Positions 1-11,392 of a DNA stretch of 64,000 nt are shown here, one piece after another. Source of the stretch: Tenrec ecaudatus (Eukaryota > Chordata > Mammalia > Afrosoricida > Tenrecidae); contig NW_027459426.1 in assembly GCF_050624435.1 (NCBI RefSeq), positions 62,001-126,000 on the forward strand, written 5' to 3'. How positions within the stretch are numbered: the first letter of the stretch is position 1; each line of letters starts with the position of its first letter. The position numbers were made by a program, and so were the translations under genes. The notes under the pieces were generated by a model, which worked only from the letters and a program-made list of their open reading frames with translations, was not told the DNA's origin and did not search any database.

Positions 1-3000
1 GTATACAACCAGACAACAAAACAACAAAAACAAACCACTGTCAAAGAACAAAACAAAACACTTCACAAGAGAAAAGCTTGTAGTTAGTTCAGGGATCATT
101 TGCTGGCCCTTAGGTGCGTTTTCCAGTCCAGTCTGTTGGGGCACCAAGCCCTGGCCCCAAAGTCCACTTTCAGCATTCCCTGGGGACCTTGCCACTCCAT
201 ACCCTTGCTGTTCCGCTGCACTCCCTCAGTGCTTTGGCTCGATGTGGTGGGATCAGGTCAGGTGCAATTCCCACACTGTGTCTCCGGTGCTGTCCCCTGT
301 ATCGCCCTTAGTCACTGGGTGGCATCATTTCTCATAGTGGGGCCAGCCATGTTGTTCTCTCTGTGGACTGGCTACTCTACTCAGGAACATCATCCTCACG
401 GCCTGGTGGGCCAGGCTGTGTTCCACTCTCTCCTCCTGCCCCTTCATCTGCTCCCGTGTGCTCTGATCAGATATGTCCATCTCCGGAGCTGCAGAGTCAA
501 TGTCGCCCTTTGGAACAAATTCTTTTCGGGGGAGGGGCAGGAATCCACTTAATTTATGGTGCTGGGGCCAGCCTCCCAGACCTCTCCACTGGTTCCCTAC
601 TCCAACCCGGGATATTGCATTCACACCTTGCAGCACTGGGTTGAAGTCTGGTCCCACTTTCCCTGTGGAGATATAAACAATACCCTCCCCTTGGGTGGAT
701 TAGTGCCCCATGCCCCCACTCCCCTTTTGTTCCTTATATTCATTCTTTTATTTTGCTTTCTCCACCTCCTTAACCATTGTCTACCATGTGCATCCCTGGT
801 TTTGGTCTGGTCTCTTCCATACTACACAGTCTTCACCCCCAAAATGTTTGTGTACAGTAGCTTTTCCCCCTATGCCACTTTTGCATTAAAAAATTTTTTT
901 TAATACTTACCTCAGCGGGCTCATGTTGTACTTGTCCTTTTGTGCCTGACTTACTTCACTTAGCATGATTTCCTCCAGTTCTTCCCATGCCGCTATGTGC
1001 CTCATACGTTCATCACTGCTTTTTAGTGATGCGGAGTACTCCATTGTATGTATATACCACAGTCTTTTAATCCAATCATCAGTTGATGGAATTTTGGATT
1101 GCTTCCAGCTCCTTGCAATTGTGAACTGTCCCGCAATGAACATTGGAGCACAGATGTCTGGCCTTGGTTTGTTTCTTGCTTCTTCTGGGTATATGCCCAG
1201 TAGGGGGATTGCTGGGTCATATGGTAACTCTATTTCCATCTGTTTTAGCTATCGTCAGATTGATTTCCATAGTGGCAGTACGTACTTACATGCCCACCAG
1301 CAGTGGATGAGAGTTCCTGTCTCCCCACAACCCCTCCAACACTTGTTGCTTTCTGATTTTTTGAATTGGGCTACCTTTGAGGGTGCCAGGTGGTACCTCA
1401 TTGTTGTTTTAATTTGCATTTCTCTTATGGCTAAAGATAGGGAACATTTTCTCATATGTTTGTGGGCCATTCGGATTTCTGTCCCTGTGAAATTTCTGTT
1501 CAAGTCCTTTGCCCACCTTGCAAGTGGGCTATTGTTTTTTTCTTTTTGGAAGCTAGCAGAGTTTTGTAGACTTTAGTAATAAGGCCTTTGTCTGATGTGT
1601 CATTGCTAAAGATGTTTTCCCAGTCTGTGGACTCTCTTATTACTCTCTTGGTGAATTCTTTAGATGTACACAAGTGTTTTATCTTCAGTATATCCCATTT
1701 GTCAATTTGTGCCACCTCTGTGTTTGTGTCCTTCCCTATTTCTGATAGCCTGTGTATTCCCTGCACCAAAGTTCTCAAGTTGGTCCCAATTCCCTCATTG
1801 ATGGCCCTAATAGTTTGGAGTTTAACTTCATGGTCTGTGATCCACCTTGAGTTTATTCTTGTGCATGGAGTGAGATGAGGGTCTTCCTTCATTTTTCTGC
1901 AGGTTGATATCCATTTTTTCCCAGCACCACTTGTTAAAGAGGGCATCGGCTTCCCATTTGATATTTTTGGGGCCCTTATCAAAGATCAGCTGTGTGTATG
2001 CTGATGCTTTTATTCCTGGGTTTTCAGTTTCTTTTCCTTTGGTCTGAGTATCTGTCATTGTACCAATACCATGCAGTTTTGAGAACTGTTGTGCATAGTA
2101 TGTGCCAAAGTCAGGTAAAGCAAGCCCTCCCACTGTGTCCTTCTTCTTGAGGAGTTCTCTGCTAATTCTGGGCTTCTTCCTTCTCCATATGAAGTTGGTA
2201 ATCATTTTTTCCATTTCTTTGAAGAAAGATGATGGTAATTGTATTGGGATGGCATTAAACTTATATAGTGCTTTTGGCAGAACTGACATCTTAACTATAT
2301 TAAGTCTCCCAATCCAAGAGCATGGGATATTCTTCCATTTGTTGAAGTAGCTCTTGGTTTCTTGTAATAGTGTTCTATAGTTTTCCCTATATAGATCTTT
2401 TGTTTTTTCAGTCAGGTGTATCCCTAGATATTTCTATTTGTGTTTGGCTATTGTGAAGGGTACCACCTTTTTGATCTCTTCTTCTGTGGTCTTATCTGAT
2501 GTGTATAACTGTCCGATGGACTTCTGTTTGTTGATCTTGTATCCTGCCACTCTGCCAAACTCCTCTATTGCTTCCAGTACTCCCCTTGTGGAACTTGTGG
2601 GATTTTCCATATATAAAATCATATCATCTGCAAATAACGATTGTTTTGCCTCTTCCTTCCCCAGATGAATACCTTTGATGTCACATCTTTGCCTTATGCT
2701 GTTAGCTAAAACCTCCAGCATGATATTAAATAGGAATGGGGACAAGGGGCATCCTTGTCTTCCCCTTTTTCAGTGGGATTGTTTTAGTCTTTTCTCCATT
2801 GACTACCACTTTGGTTGTTGGTTTTTCATATGTAGCTTGTATTGTCTTGAGGAACTTTCCTTCCATTCCTATCTTCGCTAGTGTCTTAAACAGGAATTGG
2901 TGTTGGATGTTGTCGAATGCTTTTTCTGCGTCTATTGATATTATCATGTGGTTCTTATACTTTTTCATGTCAATATGATGAATAATACTAATGGTCTTTC

Positions 3001-3396
3001 GTATGTTGAACCATCCCTGCATCTCTGGTATGAATCCCACTTGGTCATGGTGAATTATTTGTTTTATATACTTTTGTATTCTGTTGGCTAGTATTTTGTT
3101 AAGGATTTTTGCATCAATGTTCATTAGGGATATTGATCTGTAGTTCTCGATTCTTGTGGGATCCTTGCCCGGTTTGGGTATCAGAGTTATACTAGCTTCA
3201 TAGATGGAGTCCAGGAGTTTGCCATATTTTTCTATGTTCTGGAAAAGTTTGTGTAGGATTGGTATTAGTTCTTCCCTGAATGCTTGGTAGAATTCTCCAG
3301 TGTAGCCATCTGGTCCAGGGGATTTTTTGGTGGTAATCCCTTGATACCCTTTTCTATTTCTTCTATTGCTATGGCTCTGTTGAGATTCTTGATGTC
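1..3396 (-). mobile_element. L1 retrotransposon, 5'-truncated, runs off left edge
   Basis: Positions 1-905 match the upstream half of the 3' UTR of the full-length L1 at 34954-43713 (position 1 aligns near 36823). From about 906 to 3396 the minus strand encodes the RT and C-terminal part of ORF2. The 3' terminus and poly-A lie outside the window. Similarity to ORF2 stops near 3396, so this copy is 5'-truncated inside the RT region. It is more diverged than the full-length copy, with many frameshifts and indels, so it is an older insertion. Seen directly by comparing the two copies within the window. Confidence 0.93.
907..3396 (-). pseudogene. L1 ORF2 remnant (RT and C-terminal domain), frameshifted
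   Basis: Encodes pieces of L1 ORF2p, the endonuclease/reverse transcriptase that copies L1 RNA at a nicked target. Recognisable parts in minus-strand order are the finger/palm segment with [12 protein letters not shown] (within 2726-3124), the RT active site FADDMILY (within 2434-2745), thumb-like sequence with [13 protein letters not shown] (1828-2289), and the C-terminal cysteine region CWRGCGETGTLIHCWW (1255-1503). The last block (907-1239) carries the conserved DPAIPLLGIYP motif. The frame changes at least five times and internal stops are present, so no enzyme can be made. The serine codon preserved in its NDTSDKGLI segment shows the ancestral state of a stop codon in the full-length copy. 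Confidence 0.93.
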
Positions 3397-3412
3397 CACG
3401 GTTATGATTCTT

Positions 3413-3583
3413 TACAAAAAAATAATTTTATTGGGGGCTTGTACAACTCTTAGCACAGTCCATTCATCCAGCCATTGTCTCAAGCACATTTGCACATTTG
3501 TTGCCATCATCGTTCTCAAAAAATATTCTTTCTACTTGATGCCTAGTATCAGCTTCTCATTTCTCCCCTCTGTCCCTACCTGG
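3413..3583 (-). mobile_element. Short L1 3' end at the truncated end of the 0-3.4 kb L1
   Basis: 171 bp of L1 3' UTR in minus orientation, starting with the typical terminal motif (plus strand ttttattgggggc). It is flanked by the 13-bp direct repeat ggttatgattctt at 3400-3412 and 3584-3596, a normal L1 target-site duplication. It sits immediately beyond the 5' truncation point of the neighbouring L1. Confidence 0.88.
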
Positions 3584-3596
3584 GGTTATGATTCTT

Positions 3597-4700
3597 AACA
3601 AGACAGGACTCTTTCTACTTCTTGGTTCCAAATGTCTTTTTATTTGGTGTGATGATGTCTTTTTGGTGACTTGCTTCCTTGAACAAAGTCCTTCCGTTCC
3701 AAGTTATCTGTGACCTGAAGGTTGGGAATATCTATACTGGACATGTTTGCCTGGCCACTTTTGGTCAAAATGGATAGTCATTTGGTATAATGTGATATTT
3801 TCCTGTGAGGAAAGGCTCAAGAGAGACAGGGGATTGGGAAAGAAAATTCAGAATAATTATAGGCAATAAATGGGGTATTCTAACATCCTGTGGCCTCATC
3901 TCGTGTCCTAAGGGGAGGTTCTTTGTACAAGCTGTGGAATTTACATTGTTACATAAAGTTAAGCAGGTTAGGGCATGGCCTCAAACAGAATGCTCAATGT
4001 TCATAATTGTTCTTACACTGTAGTCAGATTCTCCTTCGCTATTATATTCAAACAAATATAATCTTGCCACAAAAATTAGTTATTGAAGATAACTTTTTGA
4101 ATCCCTTGATGTTTACTACATTTTGCTAAAAAATGGTCAGTTTATTGTTATTTATTGTTTGTTTTCTTCCTTTTTAGGAACTTGATAGTGATTGGTAGAC
4201 ATCTATTGTCAAGAAATGAACATATTATTTACTTTTCTCTTCTTCATTCCAAAGCCAAACAGGAGCTTCAGTTAAAAATTAAAGGGTTTATTGAAGGAAT
4301 GAAACAATCTAGGAATGCACAATAATAATTGTAAGGATTCACAAAGTTCCACAAAGTAAGACAATTTTCAGAGTTTAAATGCAGTAGGATCCTGGAACTT
4401 AAAAGAAAATTCCAATACTTTGAACTTTACTACAGTTGGCTCAAGCAGACAAGGCAGAATCAAGGCCACTTATAAAGACTGAGTCGTGTAACACTTTTTT
4501 TTGTTTTGCTTTGACTTGAGCTATTAGGAGAGAGAGAGTGAATGCTCTTCTTGGCTGCTTGTTGTGAGAGCACCTGGGAGGAAGATGGGTGTCTGTAGTC
4601 TTCATGAAGTATGCTGACTTTCCAAAGTCAGTTCAAAATAAACAGTTATCAGAAACAACAGCAGAATTGGAATAATTGGAATATGGCCCTCATCATTTGG
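3597..4700. other. No gene recognised
   Basis: AT-rich sequence with no recognised coding similarity. A 72-codon open frame at 3805-4023 has no family resemblance and is probably chance. Confidence 0.5.
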
Positions 4701-4704
4701 TCTT

Positions 4705-5072
4705 CTTTACATTGAATCCTAATACATAATAATCTCTGCAATCCTTGATCATCATCAGCAAGTGTTTCAAGTCCTCACTTTGAGCAAGCAAGAATGTATT
4801 ATCTTCATATCACATGTTATTAATAAGCCTTTCTTCAGTCCTGATGCCATATTCTTCTTCATATATGCCAGCTCTTCTGATTATTTGTTCATCATACAGC
4901 TTGGACAAGTATGAAAAGAGGTTACAACACTGACACACACCTTTCCTGATTTTAAACCCTTGTTCTGTTCACACACCTACTTATTGATCCATGTACAAGT
5001 TCCTCATGAGCACAATGAAATGTTCTGGAATTCCCATTCTTTTCAAGGTTACACATAGTTTATTAAAATATC
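4705..5072 (-). mobile_element. RTE (BovB-type) LINE fragment, RT region
   Basis: The plus strand matches, with many substitutions, the reverse complement of the RTE ORF segment known from afrotherian and ruminant RTE/BovB elements. Characteristic stretches include agtgtttcaagtcctc, cctgatgccatattcttctt, cacacctttcctga and ttcctcatgagcacaat. Comparison is with remembered family sequence. The copy is old, frameshifted and truncated at both ends. Confidence 0.8.
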
Positions 5073-5879
5073 TAGCTTTTCATAACATTTAAAATTGCAA
5101 AAAGTCCAAATGCTATTGAACTTATTTTTTTCATTAATGCATCATGGTTTTATGGTTTTATCTGAAATCTCATAGTCATAAAGACATACAAACAAACACA
5201 AATATAAAGTCCATTATTTTATTCTAGACTATTTTGCCTTTGTATTTTGTTTTAACATCTAAGCACTTTACTGTATGTTTTTTCTTAATAGGATTAAGGT
5301 CTAACTTTCCTAGTTTTATACTTTTAAACTATTAATTGAAAAGATTATCATTAATCAAATGAATTTTTTTAACAGTCATAAAGCCTTCCCTTAGAGCTGG
5401 CCTTGAATTTTAACTTCTAGTTCCATATTCAACAAAACATATTTCTATTCTTAAAGACTTTGTAATTGTGATATCAAGTTGCAGTAGCTTTCAGAAACAT
5501 AGCATTTATGCAAAAGTTCACTTAATGAAAAAGAGTCAGTTCTCTAAGTAAATGTCAACATAAAACCAAAATAAATTGTTTTTACCTTCCTCATAATACT
5601 AATGATTTAGAAAGTCATTCAATTTTTAGGCAGTGAAGGATGAAATATTGTTAATAGACACCACCCTGTGCAGTGAATAAACATACAATGATTCTGATGG
5701 CAGCAGGGACCTAGTGGGGCTGCCTGACCCCCTACACCCTCAGCCCACAAATTTTCCACCACTGACAGGGAATAAGTTTACCATTTTTCGATCACTTATT
5801 TTGTGGATAATGTTTGCATTTTACGTTTCTGGCAAGTTTTCACTTTCAAAGGGCACCAACTTGTAGTGCTTTTACTGTC

Positions 5880-6005
5880 TTCCTGCCCTTTGTTAAGGGA
5901 CATTCTCTTTGTTGGAATTTAAGAGACGATAGTACAGTCCCTGAGGGGAGGATGTTGGATTTCAACCCAGTGACCTTGTGGTTAGAAGCCCAATACTTAG
6001 CTTTC
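5880..6005 (-). mobile_element. AfroSINE-like tRNA-derived SINE, head portion
   Basis: On the minus strand, sequence around 5940-6000 reads like the AfroSINE internal promoter region (tattgggcttctaaccacaa, then ggtcactgggttgaaatcc, resembling a tRNA B box). It is degenerate and the boundaries are approximate. Confidence 0.5.
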
Positions 6006-6254
6006 TTTCTTTCTATTTTAAAAAAATTTATTGGGGATACTTAGCTTTCAACATCACCACCCCTCTTTGTATCTCTGCCCCATGGGGCCTATTTCACTGG
6101 CTATCATGCTGGTACTTTCATGCGAACTCCAGGTTTGTTTATATAAATCACTCGTATTTTATATACTTTCAACTAACTAAGGTGAAACTAAAAAATAAAA
6201 TTGCAGATCACATGAGAGAATTTTGCAAGACTAAACACTTATATGCAAATACCT

Positions 6255-6335
6255 TTTACAGGGGTAGTTTAAACCTGTCCCATCGGGTCACTTTGGATCG
6301 TAATCAACTACATGACAGTGAGAGTTTCTTTGTTA
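6255..6335 (+). mobile_element. AfroSINE tail fragment
   Basis: Positions 6262-6330 resemble the AfroSINE 3' region shared with RTE tails (an eroded version of gtcctatagggtcgctatgagtcgg followed by a gacagtgagagttt stretch). Only the tail is recognisable. Confidence 0.5.
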
Positions 6336-6556
6336 CCATTAAGGAGACACTAGTACACTCCCTACGATTGTAAACAGAGTTTCCACTGAACCTGTTTGAG
6401 AGCTGTGGGAACAAAACCAACTCAAGACACTGCAGAAAGCCCCACATTATTTCAGCTCTGTACCTGCTCCTGGATCCTGGGCTTGTTGTTTGTCCTGAGT
6501 GCCACCTGCTGGTCTGAACGGTCTGTGCAGTCCGGTACCAGAGCTGTCCTGCAGTA

Positions 6557-6595
6557 TAGTTTATGTGAGGGCCACACTGACTGCCCTCTCTGTGT
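6557..6595 (-). promoter_or_regulatory. V-gene recombination signal, 23-bp spacer, degenerate
   Basis: Minus-strand heptamer CACAGAG (one mismatch to CACAGTG) at 6589-6595, a 23-base spacer, then nonamer-position ATAAACTAT at 6557-6565 (weak match to ACAAAAACC). The spacer resembles the human VH3/VH4/VH6 spacer (GTCAGTGTG core). Confidence 0.75.
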
Positions 6596-6860
6596 CCACC
6601 TGCACAGTAATAACAGATGTGTCCTCAATGCTCACAGAGGTCGGAGTTAGGGAGAACTGTTTCCTTGAAGGGTCAAAGTCACTAATACAGTGACTTATAG
6701 TCAGAGGTCTCTGTACACCATGGCCTCTCCCTGTGTGCTACCTGAATCTAATCAATCCAAAATACCCTTCCCTGACACTGACCTCAGGTAGGACCAGTAT
6801 CTTCAGGAGAAAGAGGGAGAGGAAGGATGTAGACACTTCTGAACCAAGTCCATCCTGGCT
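6557..6860 (-). pseudogene. IGHV pseudogene, clan II / IGHV6-like, internal deletion
   Basis: IGHV segments encode the variable domain of antibody heavy chains after V(D)J joining. On the minus strand the framework-3 part reads like IGHV4/IGHV6: a kept AAACAGTTCTCCCT core (family KNQFSL), an ACCTCTGTGAGC stretch, GAGGACACATCT (family EDTA) and TATTACTGTGCA (YYCA), then a recombination signal. Upstream, near 6785-6850, is sequence like the IGHV6 leader exon with donor GTCAGTGTCAGG. Only a few tens of bases separate this donor from framework-2-like sequence, so most of the intron, FR1 and CDR1 are deleted. Stops lie in the CDR2/FR3 region. It cannot encode a V domain. The subgroup call rests on the leader and donor and is moderate. 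Confidence 0.75.
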
Positions 6861-7077
6861 CAGCAGGTTCTAATCTCCTCCTTCCTTTTAACCAGGAAAC
6901 TATATGAAGTATTTCCCCATGAGTGTAACTGGCTGGTATAAGGTCTGGGATCCATTAGTAGTTTTCTAATTGCAAATGCCACCACTCCACCTTAAAGTTT
7001 CTACAAAGCTGTTTCTTGAATCAAGTTGAATGCAGGCAACTGAATTCAGTTAGAACGCAAAAATGACCATCGCTACT

Positions 7078-7600
7078 GTGTTAGTTTGGGTACTTTAGAG
7101 AAACAAATCTATAGAAACTAATGTATAAGAGAGTTTTATATAAAGGGTAAGTGTGCATCAAGAAAACATCCCAACCCAGTGCTTCTCAAGCCCACAAGAC
7201 CAACATTAACTCATATGTCCAAAACCAATCCACAAAGTCCACCTCCATCTCACAAAACGGACACAATGATGCCAACTGTAGGAGAAAAGCTGAGTCAGTG
7301 AATGTGTAAGCAACTCAGCGCACACAGGGTTCTCCACACGGGTGCTCCAGCACCCAGGGCTGCATCGGGGTAGGTTCATGTGGCTTCTCCTTGGGGATGT
7401 CTTGCAGGAAGTCAGTCTTGCAAGCTGAAGCAGGGAACTGCTAAGGCATCTGCACGCTGGTTCGGTCATCACAGGCAAGAGACCTGAGAACTACAAAGGC
7501 GAGGCTCACTGAACCATTTATCCCTCCGCCCTTCAATTAACCCCACATGTGTTTATCAGCCATGTTGACAATAAGATACCTCAGTTACTTGTCAGGAAGA
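7078..7600. repeat. Interspersed repeat, family shared with 21.5-22.2 kb
   Basis: The start (tttagagaaacaaatctatag) and end (gaggctcactgaaccatttat, then cccttcaattaa) match the start and end of a second copy at about 21540-22180. The internal parts differ by deletion and divergence. It resembles a mammalian non-autonomous or LTR-type repeat, but I cannot name the family. A 90-codon minus frame here is part of the repeat. Confidence 0.6.
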
Positions 7601-7979
7601 AGTTCTAGTAATAATTGGAATGGCCTTGGTGAGAAAAGAGGCCAGGAAATTTGAGGTTAGGAATTTCTTTCCTATTACAGCAATGCACCTGCTCATTCCT
7701 CAACGGCAGCAAGGGCTGAACTCTGAAAATATCGTGAAGAAACCTGACCTCATCTGCTCTATAGCCGTGTGGTTATTCAGAAGCCACAGAGTGAGCCACT
7801 CCAGAGAACCCCGATCCAGTAAGAGGCATCACTGCCCCCACATGGGGAGATATTTCCCTGTCGTGTCAGTGGCCTGTGTTCTTGTTCTCACTCTCTAGGA
7901 CACAGCAGACATTGTGTCCTCTGGTGCTGGATTGACAGATGCCTCTGAGACTCCTGCTCTGCAGCTGCATCGGGCTGAG
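7601..7979. other. 3' flank of the IGHV5-like segment, no gene
   Basis: Unique sequence downstream (in the V-gene sense) of the recombination signal. No exon or repeat is recognised. Confidence 0.5.
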
Positions 7980-8018
7980 TGTTTCTGCCCCTTTCAGGAA
8001 GGAGTTTCTCTCACTGTG
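7980..8018 (-). promoter_or_regulatory. V-gene recombination signal, 23-bp spacer, well preserved
   Basis: Perfect heptamer CACAGTG on the minus strand (8012-8018) directly after the V segment, a 23-base spacer, and a nonamer-position GCAGAAACA (7980-7988) that matches 6 of 9 consensus bases. This is the normal arrangement for a heavy-chain V gene. Confidence 0.88.
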
Positions 8019-8348
8019 TTTCTTGCACAGCAATACATGGCCATGTCTGTGTCCTTAAGGCTGCTTCACTGCAGGGACATGGTGCTGATGGAGTTGTCTG
8101 TGGAGATGGTGACTTTTCCTTGGAAGGATGGGTTGGACCTGGTGTCAGCCTCACTAGGGTCAAGAATTCCTATCCATTCCAAGCCCTTTGCAGGTGTCTG
8201 CCTAATCCAGCCGATCCAGCTTCCAGTAAAGCTGCATCCAGATGTCTTACAGGAGATCCACAAAGACTCCCCAGGTCTCTTCACTTCAGACTGCACCAGC
8301 TGCATCTGAGCACACACACGTGTGGAGATAGGATTCAGAGATTTCCTC

Positions 8349-8395
<47 letters not shown>

Positions 8396-8470
8396 CTATT
8401 CATCTCGAACCCTGTGGCAATCCTGACCTGGGAAAAGAGCAATGAGGAGAGGTAGGGTGGCAGAACCCAT
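8019..8470 (-). pseudogene. IGHV5-like V segment, nearly intact, two lesions
   Basis: Two-exon heavy-chain V gene on the minus strand, closest to human IGHV5-51. Leader exon 8428-8470 starts with ATG at 8468-8470 (MGSATLPLLIALF) and ends at a GT donor. The V exon comprises leader part 2 (8309-8319, giving GVCA) and a V region from 8308 to 8019. The V region keeps [17 protein letters not shown] (first Cys), [15 protein letters not shown] (core Trp), [10 protein letters not shown] and ISTDNSIST, and ends MAMYCCAR with the second Cys present. Lesions: the FR3 Trp codon after SLQ is TGA (8066-8068), and the acceptor AG before leader part 2 is AC (8320-8321). The leader is one codon shorter than usual. 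The recombination signal and an octamer-like promoter site remain. It would be non-coding as read, although recombination could still occur. Confidence 0.9.
8351..8393. repeat. (CA)n microsatellite in the IGHV5-like leader intron
   Basis: About 21 uninterrupted CA dinucleotides lie between the leader and V exons. Read on the minus strand it is (GT)n and produces a spurious MCVCVCV open frame upstream of the V exon. Confidence 0.97.
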
Positions 8471-8573
8471 CTTGCAAGGAGGATGGAAAGCAATCACACT
8501 AAGGTCACCAGCTGGGTGATGAGGGAGCTTCCCCTGTGGAGGTAGCCTGTGGGTCTAAAATGGATGTCTTCCA

Positions 8574-8581
8574 CTTTGCAT
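8574..8581 (-). promoter_or_regulatory. Octamer-like Ig promoter element
   Basis: Minus-strand ATGCAAAG, 7 of 8 matches to the Ig V promoter octamer ATGCAAAT, about 103 bp upstream of the IGHV5-like start codon, which is the usual distance. Confidence 0.65.
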
Positions 8582-8599
8582 ATTTCTGTCCTGCCCTCC

Positions 8600-10700
8600 A
8601 TGTCAGACTCCTCCAGCCTCACAACCCTGGAAACCCAAGGCAGGGGGAGGTGCGGGTCTTGGGACCGCAGGGAGGGAAGAACTGGATCCTAATAACATCC
8701 CACAACACACACATGTATACAGAGAGAGAGAGAACACTGGCACTAGCACCTCACGCATGGAGAGTTTTGAACGGTGGCTCTCCACTCAGTGCATCTCTCA
8801 ATCTACACCGGGGAGAAGTGGTTTTAAACCCAGTGTGAATCTGCAGCCCAAGGAGCCTGGGGCCTCACAGATGGTCCCTCCTTACTGTCTGTGGGGAATG
8901 ATGTCCAGCATAAAAAGTGACCCTGTATTCTTAGTGAAGACTTTGAAAAATCTGATAGCCTGAATGGCCCCTTCTGAATAGACCTCTCAGGTGTCTCCCA
9001 GTGCCCAGCCTCCCCTGTGCTTCCTGCTTCCTGAGGAGAGGAGACAAATTTCAGGGAATGTCAGCTTTACTCAGAGTGTCAGACAAATCTGTGCAGATTA
9101 AAGCCAAAGATGAGTGTGTCACTCTGAATACTCATGGTCAACCTGGCCCTTGTCACCATCTCTCTGACAGTGGAGCTAGTTCAGAAGAGAAGTTAAAAGT
9201 ACAACATGGAGAATATTTCATCTTCATCAGTTTCATAATCTGTCCTAAATATTTCTCTGATCTGCTCTGATCTGAACGAAAGGAAACAATCAGTAGGTTA
9301 ACTTTTCTCTCTCTAAGGAGGCCTTGGGGCTCAGGGAACACCAAGAACCGTTGACATAACAGCCCATAAAGACAATGTTCTACATCTGGGTTTTGAGGGT
9401 AGTGATTAGAGACTTTAAACCACATGAAGTGTAGCTAATTGTCTCTCCCTTTCCAGAGTGATGATCACTGAAGACACATGGAAACCATTATTAGTCCAAT
9501 GCTGTAATGAATCATGGACATGAGTATCCTGAACTCTAAGACCAGAAGCAATAGATGGTGCCTTGCTATCAGTACCCACTTGTTTGGAAAAGATAGCATT
9601 AGAAGTTCTTGGGAGGAGTGGGATAATAAGTGAAACAACGCACACACACACAAAGAAAATAAAAATACAAAGACTAGGCTTCCTGGTTGGGTAGACTTGT
9701 GGAAGTCCTGAGACTATGGCTGTCAGCATCCCTTCAGGTTTGGGACCCAACTCACAGCCTCGGAAAAACTTCCAGTCAAATAATCGGCAAGCCTACAAGG
9801 GAGCAATAGTCCCGGGGAGATACAATTACCCTAGAATAATCAAACTTCTGAGTTTAAAAGGGCATCACTTATCCAGGGAAAATTCAGAATGTTTGACAAG
9901 AAAAGGTAATTGTAACAGGAGTTTGTGTGTATTGTAGACAATGAAATGAAACAAAAGTGTATGAATTGTTGAATGAACACTAATCTCCTCAGTATACCTA
10001 CATGCAATTCACAAGGAAAAGTAAAGAGAAAATAACATTAGAACACTTTCCCTTCAGGTCTCCTCTGGTGGGCAGAGAGCACCTTGGATTGTGGTGTGTC
10101 CACTTGTGGTATCCCAAGACACAAGCCAGGACCCAGAGAAGATGTCCTACTTCCATGCTTCATTCTCCTCCCTCTGTTCTCTGGGGTTGACAGTTATGCT
10201 AAAAACATCTAAATCTTGGTTCTCAGAAGCAGGATGAGGACTGAAAACCATGACACAGGGGAAAATGGGGTAGGGAAGGCCCCCAAATTCGGCTAGAAAA
10301 TCTGTATCTTCCTCCCCATGCACTGAGTCTTGAATGAGGGTCATGTCCCTATTTGGCCTGAGACCCTGTGCCATACATCCCAAGCTTCCCTTCGTGGTGC
10401 TTACAATCTGGTCTCACATAGCTTCCCTGACCTACTTGTATCGCCATCCATGCATGCATCAAATAAGTGGTATATTTCTTTTGTGAGGACCCAGTTACTT
10501 GAGATAATCTCGACGAGTGAGTCATTGTTTTATAGCATCCATGTACAACAGCTTACTCCTGATGGAACACCTCATGTTGTGGTTTGTGCAATTAGTCTCC
10601 AATTTATCTCAGGATAGACAAGAGTGTTGTCTGAACACCATCTGCATGGACTTAGCCCAAACCCTGAACCTGAATACACAATGACAATGGAGTCTGTTGA
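8600..10700. other. IGHV intergenic DNA, no gene recognised
   Basis: Mixed-composition sequence without a recognisable exon, SINE or LINE. Several 60-110 codon frames occur on both strands without family similarity. Confidence 0.5.
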
Positions 10701-10880
10701 ACAAGGTTCTCTTTCTCTCTCTCTCATCCATCTATATATTTTCCTATATCTGCTGAATATCTATTAATTGGTTTACAAATCTACTCAACTATCGATTTAG
10801 CTATCATCTACTTTCTGTCAATACTGTCGATATCTTGTATCTGTCATCTATATCTATCTATCTGTCTGTCTATTTATAGT
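10701..10880. repeat. Degenerate pyrimidine/TATC-rich simple repeat
   Basis: A CTCTCTCT run at 10709-10723 is followed by interrupted TCTA, CTAT and TCTG tetranucleotide runs to about 10878. Confidence 0.75.
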
Positions 10881-11392
10881 TCTGTTTATATTTCCACCAA
10901 TTTCATGCTTAACTTTATTTCTGAAATATACCCCAGCTTAATGGGAGCAAATATGTTTGGTTCTTGGTGGAGTATGCTATATATTGGTTATTAATTTTAG
11001 TTTGCTAGACTTGTTTATTTGTTTACTTATTTGATTCTTGATGTCCTTATAGATTTCTATTTCAATGTTAAGTTCATAATAGAGAATGTTGAACTGAAAT
11101 ATTCCACTATTTGGTTGCACTATGCTGTTATTTATTTATTGCATTTAAAATATTATCCAGAACTTGCTTGATATATAGTAAAGAAATGCTGTTATATTCT
11201 CACCATCTGTCTGTTAGTTCATGATACTGTCATGGCTCTTTTTGTTGAGGTGCTGGAAGATATATCAGTGTTATATCTAATGCCAGCAGGGTCACCCAAA
11301 GGGAGCAGATTTCAGCAAAGCTTCCAGACTAAGAACAGACAATGCAGAAGGACCCCTCTGCCCTCTTAAGAGGAAGATGCTGCTAAAACCTT

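Noticed and set aside
8320-8389. Apparent start of the IGHV5-like protein in a Cys-Val repeat
   Set aside because: This is the leader intron's (GT)n microsatellite read through; the true leader exon is at 8428-8470.
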